Counted from the first letter of the stretch, positions 27,601-36,759 are shown. The stretch: DNA of 64,000 nucleotides from Bifidobacterium sp. (GCF_022647885.1 NZ_JALCLM010000001.1:806001-870000), one strand, 5' to 3'. Numbers and translations: made by a program. The notes: generated by a model from the sequence alone, not told the origin.

Positions 27601-27682
27601 GGCGGATTTCCCAAGCGGTCAAAGGGAGCTGACTGTAAATCAGCCGCGTAATGCTTCAGTGGTTCGAATCCACTATCCGCCA
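27601..27682 (+). tRNA. tRNA-Tyr (GTA)
   Basis: Acceptor stem GGCGGAT/ATCCGCC, anticodon GTA at 27635-27637 in loop CTGTAAA, T arm GGTTCGAATCC and a long variable arm typical of bacterial tRNA-Tyr. CCA is not encoded. First of three adjacent tRNA genes. Confidence 0.95.
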
Positions 27683-27683
27683 C

Positions 27684-27755
<72 letters not shown>

Positions 27756-27759
27756 CTAT

Positions 27760-27833
27760 GGCGGGGTAGCTCAGCTGGCTAGAGCGTACGACTCATAATC
27801 GTAAGGTCGAGAGTTCGAGTCTCTCCCTCGCTA
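27760..27833 (+). tRNA. tRNA-Met (CAT), elongator
   Basis: Acceptor GGCGGGG/CCTCGCT with two G-U pairs, anticodon stem ACGAC region with loop CTCATAA and CAT at 27794-27796. It lacks the GGG/CCC anticodon-stem pairs and the 1-72 mismatch of initiator tRNA. Confidence 0.93.
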
Positions 27834-27879
27834 CAATCATCGGCAAAGAGTCGATGAGTAATGACTACAGAGGTGAACC

Positions 27880-28047
27880 ATGGCAAAGGCCGCAGATATT
27901 CGTCCAGGCGTAACGCTGGCGTGCACCGAGTGCAAAGAACGTAACTACATCACGACGAAGAATCGTCGTAACACTCCGGATCGTCTAGAGCTCAACAAGT
28001 TCTGCCCACGTTGTGGCAAGCAGACGGTTCATCGCGAAACCCGCTGA
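27880..28047 (+). CDS. rpmG: 50S ribosomal protein L33, zinc-binding form
   Basis: A 55-residue protein too short for many gene callers. It reads [18 protein letters not shown] onward with two CxxC pairs (CTEC and CPRC) that bind zinc, and the family segment [19 protein letters not shown] is preceded by GAGGTG. It follows the tRNA-Tyr/Thr/Met cluster by 46 bp, the common actinobacterial tRNA-rpmG order, and a terminator follows 25 bp later. Confidence 0.96.
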   Translation: MAKAADIRPGVTLACTECKERNYITTKNRRNTPDRLELNKFCPRCGKQTVHRETR

Positions 28048-28072
28048 ACTTCGCGGAGCGAAACGTACATTA

Positions 28073-28096
28073 AACCCGACTTAGGTCGGGTTTTTT
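28073..28096 (+). terminator. rpmG terminator
   Basis: AACCCGAC/GTCGGGTT hairpin with loop TTAG, followed by TTTT. Strong intrinsic terminator for the tRNA-rpmG unit. Confidence 0.92.
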
Positions 28097-28321
28097 CGTA
28101 TTCTCTTCGGTCAGTTTCAGTCAAAACAGCATACAAGAAAGAGTGTGTTGCTATCGTCTAGCGAGCGTATGAGTGTTCGTTGAGAAATTCTGATATTCAG
28201 GCAACAGCATTCGAGAAAATCTCCGTCTCGAAAATCCTTACACAATTTCGGTGCGCACAATCAGTGCATACATTTTTGAAACAGCACATGCCAGCACCAG
28301 CTTCGAGTTATGCTGTAGCCC

Positions 28322-29551
28322 ATGACTACTACCTCACCTACATTTGCAGAGTTGACCACCATTGGTGTGGGAGGTCGCATCGCACGTTTTGAGCAACCGA
28401 CCAGTCGAGTAGGCATGATTGAAGCGGTTGAGGACGCAGATAGCAAGAAACTGCCATTGTGTGTGATTGGAGGCGGCTCCAACATGTTGGTTTCTGACGA
28501 TGATTTTGATGGTGTGGTTGTCCGCGATGCTAGGCACGAAATTCTCGTTTTAGATGAGGCTGCTCCGGTTGAAGGGCGTGACACCACAGTCCATGTTGCA
28601 GCTGATGCTGGAACAAATTGGGATGATTTGGTTGCTTTTAGCATCCAGATTGGGCTCGAGGGTATCGAGGGGCTTTCAGGCATTCCTGGCACAGTAGGTG
28701 CTTCGGTGGTACAAAATATTGGAGCTTACGGTCAAGAAGTGGCTACTAGTGTTTCAAGTGTTGAAGTCTGGGATCGTCAGGACAAGGTAGTTCGCACTCT
28801 TTCTAGTCAGGAGATGGGTTTTGGATACCGCACCTCTTCGTTGAAACGCAGCATGTATGCGGTCTCTTCGCCTGAGACCTCTAAAGATAATCCTTTTTTC
28901 CCGACACCACGATATGTGGTGTTGTCGGTCAGCTTTGCACTGCGGCATAGTGACTCTGGTGTGGTCGCTTTTGAACAACTCGCCAGAGCACTGCAGGTTG
29001 AGATAGGGCAGCGAGTAGCGACAGCAAGTATTCGCCAGAAGGTGCTTGAGGTCAGAGCTGCCAAAGGAATGCTTGAAGATCCTCATCGTTATGCTGTTGT
29101 ATGGATGCAAGGTACTCGTCGCAAACAGCATGTTGACGCAGCATTACAGGCTTTGCACACCTTGATTGAAAGTGACTCGTGGGACAGAAATCGTTGTAGC
29201 TGCGGCAGTTTCTTTATGAATCCTGTGCTGACTGTTGAGCAGGCTGACACATTACCGAAAGAGGCCCCTCGCTTCCCCTCGCATATGCCGGATGGGTCTT
29301 CTGGAATCAAAACATCTGCCGCTTGGCTGATTGATCATGCCGGCTTCCAGAAGGGCTTTTCATTGAAAGGGAGTGCCCAAGCATCCCTGTCTACGGTGCA
29401 TACTCTGGCTATGACTAATAGGGGTAAAGCATCATCGGATGAGATTGTTGCACTGGCTGCAGCTGTGCGCGAGGGTGTGCAGCAACAATTTGGTATCTGT
29501 TTAGTGCCGGAACCTGTATTCATTGGTAATTTGACCCTGAACGGTAACTGA
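28322..29551 (+). CDS. murB: UDP-N-acetylmuramate dehydrogenase
   Basis: A 409-residue FAD enzyme that reduces UDP-GlcNAc enolpyruvate to UDP-MurNAc in peptidoglycan synthesis. Seen are TTIGVGGRIARF, the FAD segments VIGGGSNMLVSDDDF and GLSGIPGTVGASVVQNIGAYG, the proton-donor Ser in CGSFFMNP and the C-terminal Glu in PEPVFIG. GYRTSSLK marks a type I MurB. No ribosome site is seen; TATGCT lies 7 bp before the ATG, so translation may be leaderless. It stands alone after the rpmG terminator. Confidence 0.96.
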   Translation: MTTTSPTFAELTTIGVGGRIARFEQPTSRVGMIEAVEDADSKKLPLCVIGGGSNMLVSDDDFDGVVVRDARHEILVLDEAAPVEGRDTTVHVAADAGTNWDDLVAFSIQIGLEGIEGLSGIPGTVGASVVQNIGAYGQEVATSVSSVEVWDRQDKVVRTLSSQEMGFGYRTSSLKRSMYAVSSPETSKDNPFFPTPRYVVLSVSFALRHSDSGVVAFEQLARALQVEIGQRVATASIRQKVLEVRAAKGMLEDPHRYAVVWMQGTRRKQHVDAALQALHTLIESDSWDRNRCSCGSFFMNPVLTVEQADTLPKEAPRFPSHMPDGSSGIKTSAAWLIDHAGFQKGFSLKGSAQASLSTVHTLAMTNRGKASSDEIVALAAAVREGVQQQFGICLVPEPVFIGNLTLNGN

Positions 29552-29688
29552 AACTCACAGTCTTCAGCTGGCATTCAGCGTATATTCCAGATACCTCATG
29601 CAAGATACATGTGGCTGCGCAGATTCATCACAGCCTATTGCATGGTATGGGCGTTTCAATAGTGGGTATTCCGATGAAAGGACCCAGA

Positions 29689-30426
29689 ATGAGCGACCCA
29701 ACCACCAACAACAAAACTAGTTCAACGGCAGTCTCTAATGCAGCCGGCAACGCATCCGAGCAGACTTCAGCACAACGAGCCGCGGCAACGCAGCGGCCTG
29801 CTCAGCCAGCAAATCCTCAGCAGCCAGCGCAGAGGCCTGAAAGACCACAGCAAGCCAACGAGGCTGCTCGGGTCGCATACAACCAGAATCAAGCTACTCC
29901 TGCTCAATCCACACCTCCGAGGGTTACCCTCGCCCAGCCACAGGGAGATTTTTCTGAAGCTGGCTTTAATGCCCAACAAACACCCAATGCGCCTTACACT
30001 CAGCAAGCGCAACACAACTTCGATCCGCGGCAACAAACACCTGTTCAGGGTGCGTGGAACCAACAGAGGAACTGGAACGGACAGGGACAGAATCCTAGTC
30101 TGCAGAATTCAAAGGCTAAAGTTGCGCGTACTTGGCAAGGCATCAAGGTCAGCGTGATTGCCGCTATCGGCGCCTTGGCTCTGTTATGCGGTCTGGTCGG
30201 AGGTCTAGCGGGCGGTTTGATTGCCGGAGCGGTTTCTGGCGGCAGCTCGCAGGTTTCTAACCAAGGTGGCATGCCTCAAATGGGTGGGAGTGGTTACAGC
30301 CAGATGCAGGGTCAAAGCGGCAGCGGAAATTCTGATAGTGGCTCATCAAGTAGTAACAATGGTAGTGGCACCTCCGGCAGTGACTCTTCGAGTTCAACAC
30401 AGTCAGATCTCAGCGGCACAGTGTGA
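29689..30426 (+). CDS. One-pass membrane protein with Gln/Pro- and Ser/Gly-rich arms
   Basis: A 245-residue protein of no recognised family. The start at 29689 is set by GAAAGGA 7 bp upstream. The cytoplasmic-type N-terminal part (about 1-150) is rich in Gln, Ala, Pro and Asn. One membrane segment (about 155-185, VIAAIGALALLCGLVGGLAG and on) is followed by a Gly/Ser/Asn-rich outer tail of about 55 residues. The architecture resembles the N-terminal part of bifidobacterial HtrA-like proteases without the protease, but no catalytic domain is present here. Function unknown. Confidence 0.75.
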   Translation: MSDPTTNNKTSSTAVSNAAGNASEQTSAQRAAATQRPAQPANPQQPAQRPERPQQANEAARVAYNQNQATPAQSTPPRVTLAQPQGDFSEAGFNAQQTPNAPYTQQAQHNFDPRQQTPVQGAWNQQRNWNGQGQNPSLQNSKAKVARTWQGIKVSVIAAIGALALLCGLVGGLAGGLIAGAVSGGSSQVSNQGGMPQMGGSGYSQMQGQSGSGNSDSGSSSSNNGSGTSGSDSSSSTQSDLSGTV

Positions 30427-30548
30427 TACCAATAAGACAGCTCGATTATCTCTGTGTCAGTCAATCATCCTGTCAATTTGGTCAATTACTGCCCTGTGCA
30501 ATGTGACGCTTCTCCCACTTTCTATCAATTTTCTCGTCTGTCGTTACC

Positions 30549-30596
30549 ATAAACCGTCTTGTCGCAGAAAATTTATCGCGAGACAAGACGGTTTAT
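30549..30596 (+). terminator. Hairpin after the one-pass membrane protein gene
   Basis: ATAAACCGTCTTGTC and its exact complement, a 15-bp stem around an 18-base loop. No strong T tract. Could terminate transcription from either side or stabilise an end. Confidence 0.5.
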
Positions 30597-30670
30597 TGCT
30601 ATGTGATCTGTGTTGATGACAAACTCGGTACTAGACTGTAGTGCTGTTAACAGATGTGTGAGGATTAGCG

Positions 30671-30721
30671 CGGCAGCACCAATCCGGTTGGGACTGCCGA
30701 CCTCCTTGTATGCTGCTGCCG
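30671..30721 (+). promoter_or_regulatory. Leader with two mutually exclusive stems before the permease gene
   Basis: CGGCAGCA at 30671-30678 can pair either with CTGCCG at 30694-30699 (closing an inner CCAA/TTGG stem) or with TGCTGCCG at 30714-30721. The alternatives exclude each other and lie about 70-120 bases before the permease start. This is a fold seen by eye, not a known riboswitch. Confidence 0.35.
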
Positions 30722-30792
30722 AGGGCATCACCAGTTGAGACTCTATGCCACACCCCCAGCGCACTGTGTTTGAACTCATCGCAGGGGGGAAT

Positions 30793-32310
30793 GTGAGTAT
30801 TTTTAGAACCAAATCCGTTGAGCAGACTTTGGCCGAAACAAGCGAGTCTGGACGGACGCTTAAACGTACACTCAACGCTTGGGATATGGCGGTTATGGGT
30901 GTTGCTGTCGCTGTTGGTGCTGGAATCTTCTCAGTAGGCGCGCAGGCTGCTGCATTTCATGCAGGACCAGCGGTCATTCTGAGCTTCATCATTGCAGGCG
31001 TGGTATGTGGAGCAGCCGTAATGTGTTATGCAGAATTTGCTTCAATGTTGCCAGTAGCAGGATCTGCCTATACCTTTACCTACACCACAGTCGGAGAAAT
31101 TATTGCGTGGATTATTGGTTGGGATTTGATTTTGGAGATGTTGATGGCCAGTTCGGTCATCTCAAAGTATTGGGGTGTATATCTCAATGATTTGTTGCAT
31201 CTTGTGGGGATTAACTTCAATACGAATCTCAGTCTGGGATCATTTCATATAGATATTGCCCCAATTATTATTGTTACCTTCTTTACCGTGCTATTGGTCT
31301 TAGGTACCAAGCTTTCAGCACGTGTGGATGGTGCTTTAACTATTCTCAAAATTGGTATCGTATTTTTTGTCATTATTGTTGGTTTCTTCTATGTGAAGGC
31401 TTCAAATTATCAGCCTTTTGTTCCCCCGACTCAGGCTGTTGTCACGACAACAGGCAGTGTTTCTGGTACTTTCGGAGAGCCACTATGGCAGTGGTTTACG
31501 GGTATGGCACCGAGTATGTATGGTATCCCTGGAATCCTCTCGGGTGCAGCTCTGGTCTTTTTTGCGTTTATCGGATTCGACGTAGTTGCGACTGCCTCCG
31601 AAGAGGCAAAGGATCCGCATCGTACGGTTCCTAAAGGTATTTTTATTGGCATGTGCTTGGTAACCCTGATGTACATTCTCGTGGCCGTGGTCACAACCGG
31701 TATGGTGTCGTATAAACAACTAGCCAAGGCGGACAGCCCATCTCTAGCAACTGGATTTGAATTGGTAGGTGCAACCTGGGCTGCCAAGATTATCTCCTTC
31801 GGTATCGTTGTGGGCCTGACCACAGTGGTGATGGTGCTGCTCCTTGGTTTAACCAGAATTGTCTTTGCTATGAGTCGTGATGGACTATTGCCTCGCAGCT
31901 TCTCAACTACCGGCTCACATGGCACGCCTGCCAAGATTCAAATTGTGGGAGGCATCGTGGTGGCGATAGTTGCCGCCTGTTTCAATGTTGATGTGCTCTC
32001 GGACATGGTAAATATCGGTACCTTGTCAGCATTTACCTTGGTGGCTATCTCCGTTCCAATTATGCGTCGTAAACGTCCTGACTTGCATCGCTCATTCAAA
32101 ATGCCAGGCAACCCTTGGATCCCGATACTGGTTGCGCTTGCTTGCTTGTGGTTGATGCTCAATCTGACAGTGCTGACTTGGGTCCGTTTCGTGGTGTGGC
32201 TTGCCATCGGTTTTGCAATCTACTTCGGGTACTCATACAAACACTCCCGTTTAGGTCGAAATGAGTTAGCCGGGGAGGTGCCGGAGTTGGCGAAAACACC
32301 GACTAAATAG
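30793..32310 (+). CDS. APC-superfamily amino acid permease
   Basis: A 505-residue transporter with about 12 hydrophobic segments. I take the GTG at 30793 as start because CAGGGGGGAA lies just upstream; an ATG at 30745 lacks a site. The first segment has the family signature VAVGAGIFSVGAQAA, then MCYAEFASMLPVAGSAYTF and FFAFIGFDVVATASEEAKDP, all typical of cationic amino acid/polyamine-type APC carriers. Substrate is unknown. It is preceded by a structured leader that might control it. Confidence 0.92.
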   Translation: MSIFRTKSVEQTLAETSESGRTLKRTLNAWDMAVMGVAVAVGAGIFSVGAQAAAFHAGPAVILSFIIAGVVCGAAVMCYAEFASMLPVAGSAYTFTYTTVGEIIAWIIGWDLILEMLMASSVISKYWGVYLNDLLHLVGINFNTNLSLGSFHIDIAPIIIVTFFTVLLVLGTKLSARVDGALTILKIGIVFFVIIVGFFYVKASNYQPFVPPTQAVVTTTGSVSGTFGEPLWQWFTGMAPSMYGIPGILSGAALVFFAFIGFDVVATASEEAKDPHRTVPKGIFIGMCLVTLMYILVAVVTTGMVSYKQLAKADSPSLATGFELVGATWAAKIISFGIVVGLTTVVMVLLLGLTRIVFAMSRDGLLPRSFSTTGSHGTPAKIQIVGGIVVAIVAACFNVDVLSDMVNIGTLSAFTLVAISVPIMRRKRPDLHRSFKMPGNPWIPILVALACLWLMLNLTVLTWVRFVVWLAIGFAIYFGYSYKHSRLGRNELAGEVPELAKTPTK

Positions 32311-32403
32311 CTAAACTGCGTCTCAAGGAAGCGGTACGCTGAAACGACAAGTACGTGATGATTGGGTATGTCATCAACGGAAATAGTTGAGAGGGAGGCT
32401 GCT

Positions 32404-32730
32404 ATGCCATATGTTATTGCACAGCCATGCGTGGACGTCAAAGATAAAGCTTGCGTGGATGAGTGCCCAGTGGATTGCATTTATGAAGGCCCACGTTCTC
32501 TCTACATCAACCCCAATGAATGTGTTGACTGTGGAGCTTGCGAACCTGTGTGCCCTACTGAGGCGATTTTCTATGAAGATGATGTGCCACAGGAGTGGAC
32601 TTGGTATACAGATGCCGCTGTGGATTACTTCAAAGAAGTCGGAGATTTAGGTGGTGCGGCTGCAGCTGGACCAATTGACCATGATCCTGCTCAAGTAGCG
32701 GCTCTTGCTCCTCAAAACGCTACTTCCTGA
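32404..32730 (+). CDS. fdxA: Ferredoxin, 7Fe type (FdxA-like)
   Basis: A 108-residue electron carrier. The start at 32404 follows AGGGAGG by 6 bp. Cluster ligands are seen in CVDVKDKACVDECPVDCI and CVDCGACEPVCPTEAI, the arrangement of actinobacterial [3Fe-4S][4Fe-4S] ferredoxins, followed by YEDDVPQEW. The next gene, dapC, lies 82 bp downstream; the fdxA-dapC pair is a familiar actinobacterial arrangement. Confidence 0.94.
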   Translation: MPYVIAQPCVDVKDKACVDECPVDCIYEGPRSLYINPNECVDCGACEPVCPTEAIFYEDDVPQEWTWYTDAAVDYFKEVGDLGGAAAAGPIDHDPAQVAALAPQNATS

Positions 32731-32812
32731 GTGGTGATGGGTGAGCGCTGTAAGGCTTAACAAGTGCACTGATTTCAGGGTTATCGCACTGTGAAACAAG
32801 TAAGGCTGAGCT

Positions 32813-33961
32813 TTGGGATTTAAGACGTTTAGTACCCCCTATGACTGGTCACGTGTGCAGAAGTACCGCGATATCGCTTCACAACATGGCGAGGTGTTGG
32901 ACTTTTCCGTCGGGTCTCCAGTAGATCCAGTACCACAGTTGGTACGTGAAGCGATATCTGGGGCGGTTAACGATGTAAATGCGCATGGTTATCCCGCCAC
33001 TATTGGGACCGCCCTGCTGCGCGAATCGATACGTGAATGGTTCTACACCCAGCGTGGGGTTGATTTTTCGAATATTCATGCCGATGCTGTACCAACAGTT
33101 GGCTCAAAAGAAGCTGTTGCGTTGATGGCTAGCCTGCTGCGTTGTGGCGACGGCGATGTGGTGATACAGCCACGTATTTCGTATCCAACGTATGAGATTG
33201 GCACGCAAATCGCTGGTGCTACTGTCTGCAAGATTGACGATATTGCCGATGTAGACAGTTGGGTTCATCACTCTGGGGTCAAAGCATTATGGATTAATTC
33301 CCCGAGTAACCCTACGGGGGCTGTCTTAGACACTGTGCAGTTACGCACGATAGTACGTGCTGCACGTTCGATCGGGGCAAAGGTACTCTCCGATGAGTGT
33401 TATGCACGTATGGATTGGCGTAGCAGCTCTGCAACCTTCGAATTAGGTGCCACGCCTTGCATACTTGATGATGACGTCTGTGAGGGTAGCGCTGAAGGCC
33501 TGCTGTGCTTGTACTCACTGAGTAAACAGTCCAATATGGCTGGATATCGCACAGCATTGATTGCTGGTGACGAGCACTTGATTGCTGAGATGACACAGTA
33601 TCGCAAGCAGATTGGCCTGATCATCCCAGGTCCTGTCCAAGCAGCCATGGTTGCTGGATTGAGGGATGGTGAAGGTGTGAGCATACAAGCCCAACGGTAT
33701 AAGAAACGCCTGCATGAGTTGACTCAAGCACTGACTGTCTACGGATATGACGCCCATATGCCACAAGGAGGGCTATACATCTGGGTTAGAGCTTTGTCTG
33801 ATGACTGTTGGAAAGATATGCAGCATTTGGCAAATATAGGTATTGTGCCGAGTCCTGGCGAATTCTACGGAGATTCTCGATATCTTCGTTTCTCAACCAC
33901 TGCTAGTGATGAAGCCATTTCACAGGCGGCCGCTCGGTTGGCGAAGGCTGCACGAATCTAG
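32813..33961 (+). CDS. dapC: N-succinyldiaminopimelate aminotransferase
   Basis: A 382-residue PLP aminotransferase of the lysine/diaminopimelate pathway. The start is a TTG with AAGG 7 bp upstream; the first residues FKTFSTPYDWSRVQKY match the family N-terminus. Seen are DFSVGSPVDPVPQLV, PTVGSKEAVALMASLL, NSPSNPTGAVL, SDECYARMDW and the PLP Lys in YSLSKQSNMAGYR. Its place after a ferredoxin gene supports dapC over other aminotransferases. Confidence 0.9.
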   Translation: MGFKTFSTPYDWSRVQKYRDIASQHGEVLDFSVGSPVDPVPQLVREAISGAVNDVNAHGYPATIGTALLRESIREWFYTQRGVDFSNIHADAVPTVGSKEAVALMASLLRCGDGDVVIQPRISYPTYEIGTQIAGATVCKIDDIADVDSWVHHSGVKALWINSPSNPTGAVLDTVQLRTIVRAARSIGAKVLSDECYARMDWRSSSATFELGATPCILDDDVCEGSAEGLLCLYSLSKQSNMAGYRTALIAGDEHLIAEMTQYRKQIGLIIPGPVQAAMVAGLRDGEGVSIQAQRYKKRLHELTQALTVYGYDAHMPQGGLYIWVRALSDDCWKDMQHLANIGIVPSPGEFYGDSRYLRFSTTASDEAISQAAARLAKAARI

Positions 33962-34004
33962 GCTGCCAGTCGCTGTTATCGGATTACACCTATGACATCG
34001 CTGC

Positions 34005-35309
34005 TTACCAACCTAGATGTACCGAATTTTTACCGTAGCGATGTCGAATAGTGTCGAGGGTGCGTTCTGCATCAGATAAGCGTTCGGGCCGATTGCCATT
34101 GGTGGCGTCTTCAGATATGAGATCATCAATAGTCAGTTGGATTGGTGTTTCTTGAGAGCGACTGAGTCCTGATGCGCTGACACCAGCGAGTCGTACTGCT
34201 CGTGCGAGTGTGCTGGTGGCAGCACCGTCAGTGTCCGTGCGGCTAGGAGCAGTGGAATTGCTATTGCCAAGTGAAGAGAATATCTGCTTACACAGTGACA
34301 CGGCTTGTGGGTAGATAAGACTGACTGTATCAACTGGTCGTTCAAGCGTGTGAGCCTTGGTAACGTAGCTAAGATCAGCAAAGCGCAGTTTTACAGTGAT
34401 TGTTCGTGCGAGCAGTGTGTGTTTGCGAAGTGATGATGCAACTTCATCACTGCACTGTCTCAGCAGAGCATTCACCGTAGCCTGATTAGTGGTGTCCTTA
34501 GCAAAGGTGCGTTCTGCACCAATTGATTTTTCCTGAGTGTGCGTGCTTAATTTGCGCTCATCCTGACCTTGAGCTGCCAGGAATAGCGTATGGCCGAGAG
34601 TGCTTGAACCAACCACACGATTGACTTCCGATTCAGCGAGTTTGGAGAGCTCAGCAACGCTACTGATTCCCCATTGCGACAGCCTTTTTTCCAATGAGGG
34701 ACCAATACCTGGTATGCCTCGTAAAGGCATGATTTGCACAAACGCTGCATGTTGAGATTTTGGTATCAGCAACATGCCGTCTGGTTTGGCGTTTGTGGAA
34801 GCCATCTTTGCTACCAGTTTATTGGCTGCGATACCTACAGAGCAGGTCACATGAAAGTGTTCCCAAACTTGTTGACGTATCCATGCGCCTATTTGGCTTG
34901 GGCTGGACCATTGCTGCATGGCTGAAGATACATCCATATAGCCTTCGTCCACTGAAACTTGTTCAATCTGGTCGGTGATAAGAGAGAAGACTTCGCTAAA
35001 TATCTTTCTCGATGTGGATCGATAATAATGCATGTCAACAGGTAAAAAGATGCCTTGCGGACATAAACGACGCGCTCGCGAAACAGGCATCGCTGAATTA
35101 ATCCCATATGGACGTGCTTCATAACTCGCCGCGCTTACTACCGAGCGTGTGCCAGTCCCAATGATTACGGGTTTGCCGCGAAGTTCAGGATGTCTTGCTA
35201 CTTCGCATGAGGCGTAGAAGGCGTCCATATCAATGTGCAACACATGGCAGCCTGTTTCATCGTGTCCCCAGTCGCGTTTTGCAGCTTCTAGTCTTGGTGT
35301 GTTGCTCAT
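34005..35309 (-). CDS. dinB: DNA polymerase IV
   Basis: A 434-residue Y-family translesion polymerase. Catalytic carboxylates are in HIDMDAFYASCEV and VSVDEGYMDVS. The RPYGINSAMPVSRARRLCP segment and the thumb (LRGIPGIGPSLEKRLSQWG) are present, followed by the little-finger domain. The C-terminal 60 residues carry a long linker. Convergent with dapC, leaving only 43 bp. Confidence 0.95.
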   Translation of the reverse strand: MSNTPRLEAAKRDWGHDETGCHVLHIDMDAFYASCEVARHPELRGKPVIIGTGTRSVVSAASYEARPYGINSAMPVSRARRLCPQGIFLPVDMHYYRSTSRKIFSEVFSLITDQIEQVSVDEGYMDVSSAMQQWSSPSQIGAWIRQQVWEHFHVTCSVGIAANKLVAKMASTNAKPDGMLLIPKSQHAAFVQIMPLRGIPGIGPSLEKRLSQWGISSVAELSKLAESEVNRVVGSSTLGHTLFLAAQGQDERKLSTHTQEKSIGAERTFAKDTTNQATVNALLRQCSDEVASSLRKHTLLARTITVKLRFADLSYVTKAHTLERPVDTVSLIYPQAVSLCKQIFSSLGNSNSTAPSRTDTDGAATSTLARAVRLAGVSASGLSRSQETPIQLTIDDLISEDATNGNRPERLSDAERTLDTIRHRYGKNSVHLGW

Positions 35310-35418
35310 AGCTCTATCCTATGCGCCAATGCGGCACAGCTGCAGCGTAGAGAAATGTTGCAAGGATGGTAAAGGGGCGTCAGTCTCATGGCTCGATTGC
35401 CTACAGCACCAGCAAAGT

Positions 35419-35488
35419 CGAAACTGTGCATAACGGCGCGCGACACGCTGAAAAAATCGTGTTTACCGTGTCACAATGCACAGTTTCG
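35419..35488. repeat. F2 dispersed palindrome, copy 1 (single)
   Basis: CGAAACTGTGCA at the left and TGCACAGTTTCG at the right, with inner ACACG / CGTGT. A 70-bp palindrome between dinB and tRNA-Ser; the only F2 copy in the window not in or next to a pair. Confidence 0.85.
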
Positions 35489-35563
35489 CCTTGATGGGTG
35501 ATTCCATCCACATTTGCTGGTAGTGTAATATGCTGTTGCGCTCATCGAAATGGTTTGCGCAAT

Positions 35564-35650
35564 GGAGACGTGCCTGAGTGGCCGAAAGGGGCACCCTGCT
35601 AAGGTGTTGATCACGCAAGTGGTCCAGGAGTTCGAATCTCCTCGTCTCCG
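35564..35650 (+). tRNA. tRNA-Ser (GCT)
   Basis: Acceptor GGAGACG/CGTCTCC, anticodon GCT at 35598-35600 in loop CTGCTAA, and a long variable arm (GTTGATCACGCAAGTGGTC region) typical of tRNA-Ser. T arm GGAGTTCGAATCTCC. CCA is not encoded. Confidence 0.95.
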
Positions 35651-35663
35651 CGGTAATTACAAG

Positions 35664-35702
35664 AATCCCGACAGTGCTTTGTGCACTCGTTGGGATTTTT
35701 TG
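35664..35702 (+). terminator. tRNA-Ser terminator
   Basis: AATCCCGACAGTGC pairs with GCACTCGTTGGGATT (one bulge), followed by TTTT. Intrinsic terminator just after the tRNA. Confidence 0.9.
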
Positions 35703-35730
35703 TATGAGATTCCGTTGACATCCTTACAAC

Positions 35731-35806
35731 ATAGATAACTTGATCAACAATGCAGCTATTTTCCGACAGTGCTTTGAATAGTTGCACTACTGATCCAGTT
35801 ATCTAT
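35731..35806. repeat. F3 dispersed palindrome, copy 2
   Basis: ATAGATAACT..GATCA at the left and TGATCCAGTTATCTAT at the right, with inner TGCAGCTATT / AATAGTTGCA. A 76-bp degenerate F3 member between the tRNA-Ser terminator and the DUF4391 gene. Confidence 0.8.
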
Positions 35807-35919
35807 GAGAGTCTGCCCAGCGCGATGTGATTGCGAATCAGATACCACCCAGCCATAAAGGATAGGATGGAGTCACCTCTTGCAGATCCTTCGCAATCCT
35901 CGAACAAGGCAGGTAGACT

Positions 35920-36624
35920 ATGACAGTTTCAGCGTGCGCTTCAGTATCCGCGTTGAGTTTAGGACTTCCTCTTCAATCCGCAATGCCAGAGGGCAAGGGA
36001 ACCCTTCCTAAACAAATGTTTTATGTGAAAACTCCAGTGTCAGCTGGACTTAAACAGCGTTTCGTCAATGACATTACAGAAATAACCGTACTCAGTGTTC
36101 TCAACGCTGCCAACACTAAAACTATCTCAGAGGGAAAGCTTAAAGAAGTGTTGGTCATCGGAGTTTTACTGAGCGGGCAGACCGTACCTATCGATGCTTT
36201 GGAACATATAGCCAAACTGCGTCCTTCGGGAATCCTGTTTGTATGTGTAAGGAACAGGGAAGGTACTGACGAATGTGCGTTTGCAGTGCGTCGAGCAATT
36301 CCAGGAAGAGCGGGCCACATACAACAAAACACAGTGTTCGTGGGGGAGTGGCAGGAAGCGAAGAACACGACCGTGGAGCTTAACGGGAATAGCATCGAAC
36401 AGATTTGGGAAAGTTTGAACGCCCAAGCAATCCTTAACTCGCCCAACTCTGAGGACCTTGATTTGCGCATAGCGAAGCGTGTACAAATCGCAGAGTTGAA
36501 GGCACTCGACGCCAAACTTACCAAAGACCATGCTCGCGCCAAGACTCCCACACAGCGCAATGAAGTCTATGCCAAACTGCATAAGGCACGTACTCAACTA
36601 GCACAACTTGAGCAAGAGGACTGA
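35920..36624 (+). CDS. DUF4391-family protein
   Basis: A 234-residue protein. The segment LPKQMFYVKTPVSAGLKQRF followed by VNDITEITVLSVLNAANT matches the N-terminus of DUF4391, and the C-terminal part is a charged coiled-coil (LRIAKRVQIAELKALDAKLT..). The middle is a compact alpha/beta region (EVLVIGVLL). In other bacteria the family is usually beside SNF2-type helicases and methyltransferases of defence-type loci; none is present here, so this looks like an orphan. It is followed 31 bp later by F1 copy 3. Function unknown. Confidence 0.65.
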   Translation: MTVSACASVSALSLGLPLQSAMPEGKGTLPKQMFYVKTPVSAGLKQRFVNDITEITVLSVLNAANTKTISEGKLKEVLVIGVLLSGQTVPIDALEHIAKLRPSGILFVCVRNREGTDECAFAVRRAIPGRAGHIQQNTVFVGEWQEAKNTTVELNGNSIEQIWESLNAQAILNSPNSEDLDLRIAKRVQIAELKALDAKLTKDHARAKTPTQRNEVYAKLHKARTQLAQLEQED

Positions 36625-36655
36625 GAGTTTTTCGCTGCTGATCTAGCTCAAATGC

Positions 36656-36759
36656 CGTTTGTGTAGGGATTTGAAAGTATCGACGAGTATGCGCCCTTGG
36701 AAATTCAACGATTTCGCGTGCCGATAGATGCTTTCTTCCAGAAAATCCCTACACAAACG
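36656..36759. repeat. F1 dispersed palindromic element, copy 3
   Basis: A 104-bp element with perfect 17-bp terminal inverted repeats (CGTTTGTGTAGGGATTT and its complement). The core is degenerate: ATTTCGC at 36711-36717, on the minus strand as in copies 2 and 4. Confidence 0.9.

Noticed and set aside
27015-27683. 222-codon minus-strand frame beginning MADSGFEPLKHYAADLQ
   Set aside because: Its start lies inside tRNA-Tyr read backwards, a well-known false call, and the rest is antisense to the DUF4143 remnant.
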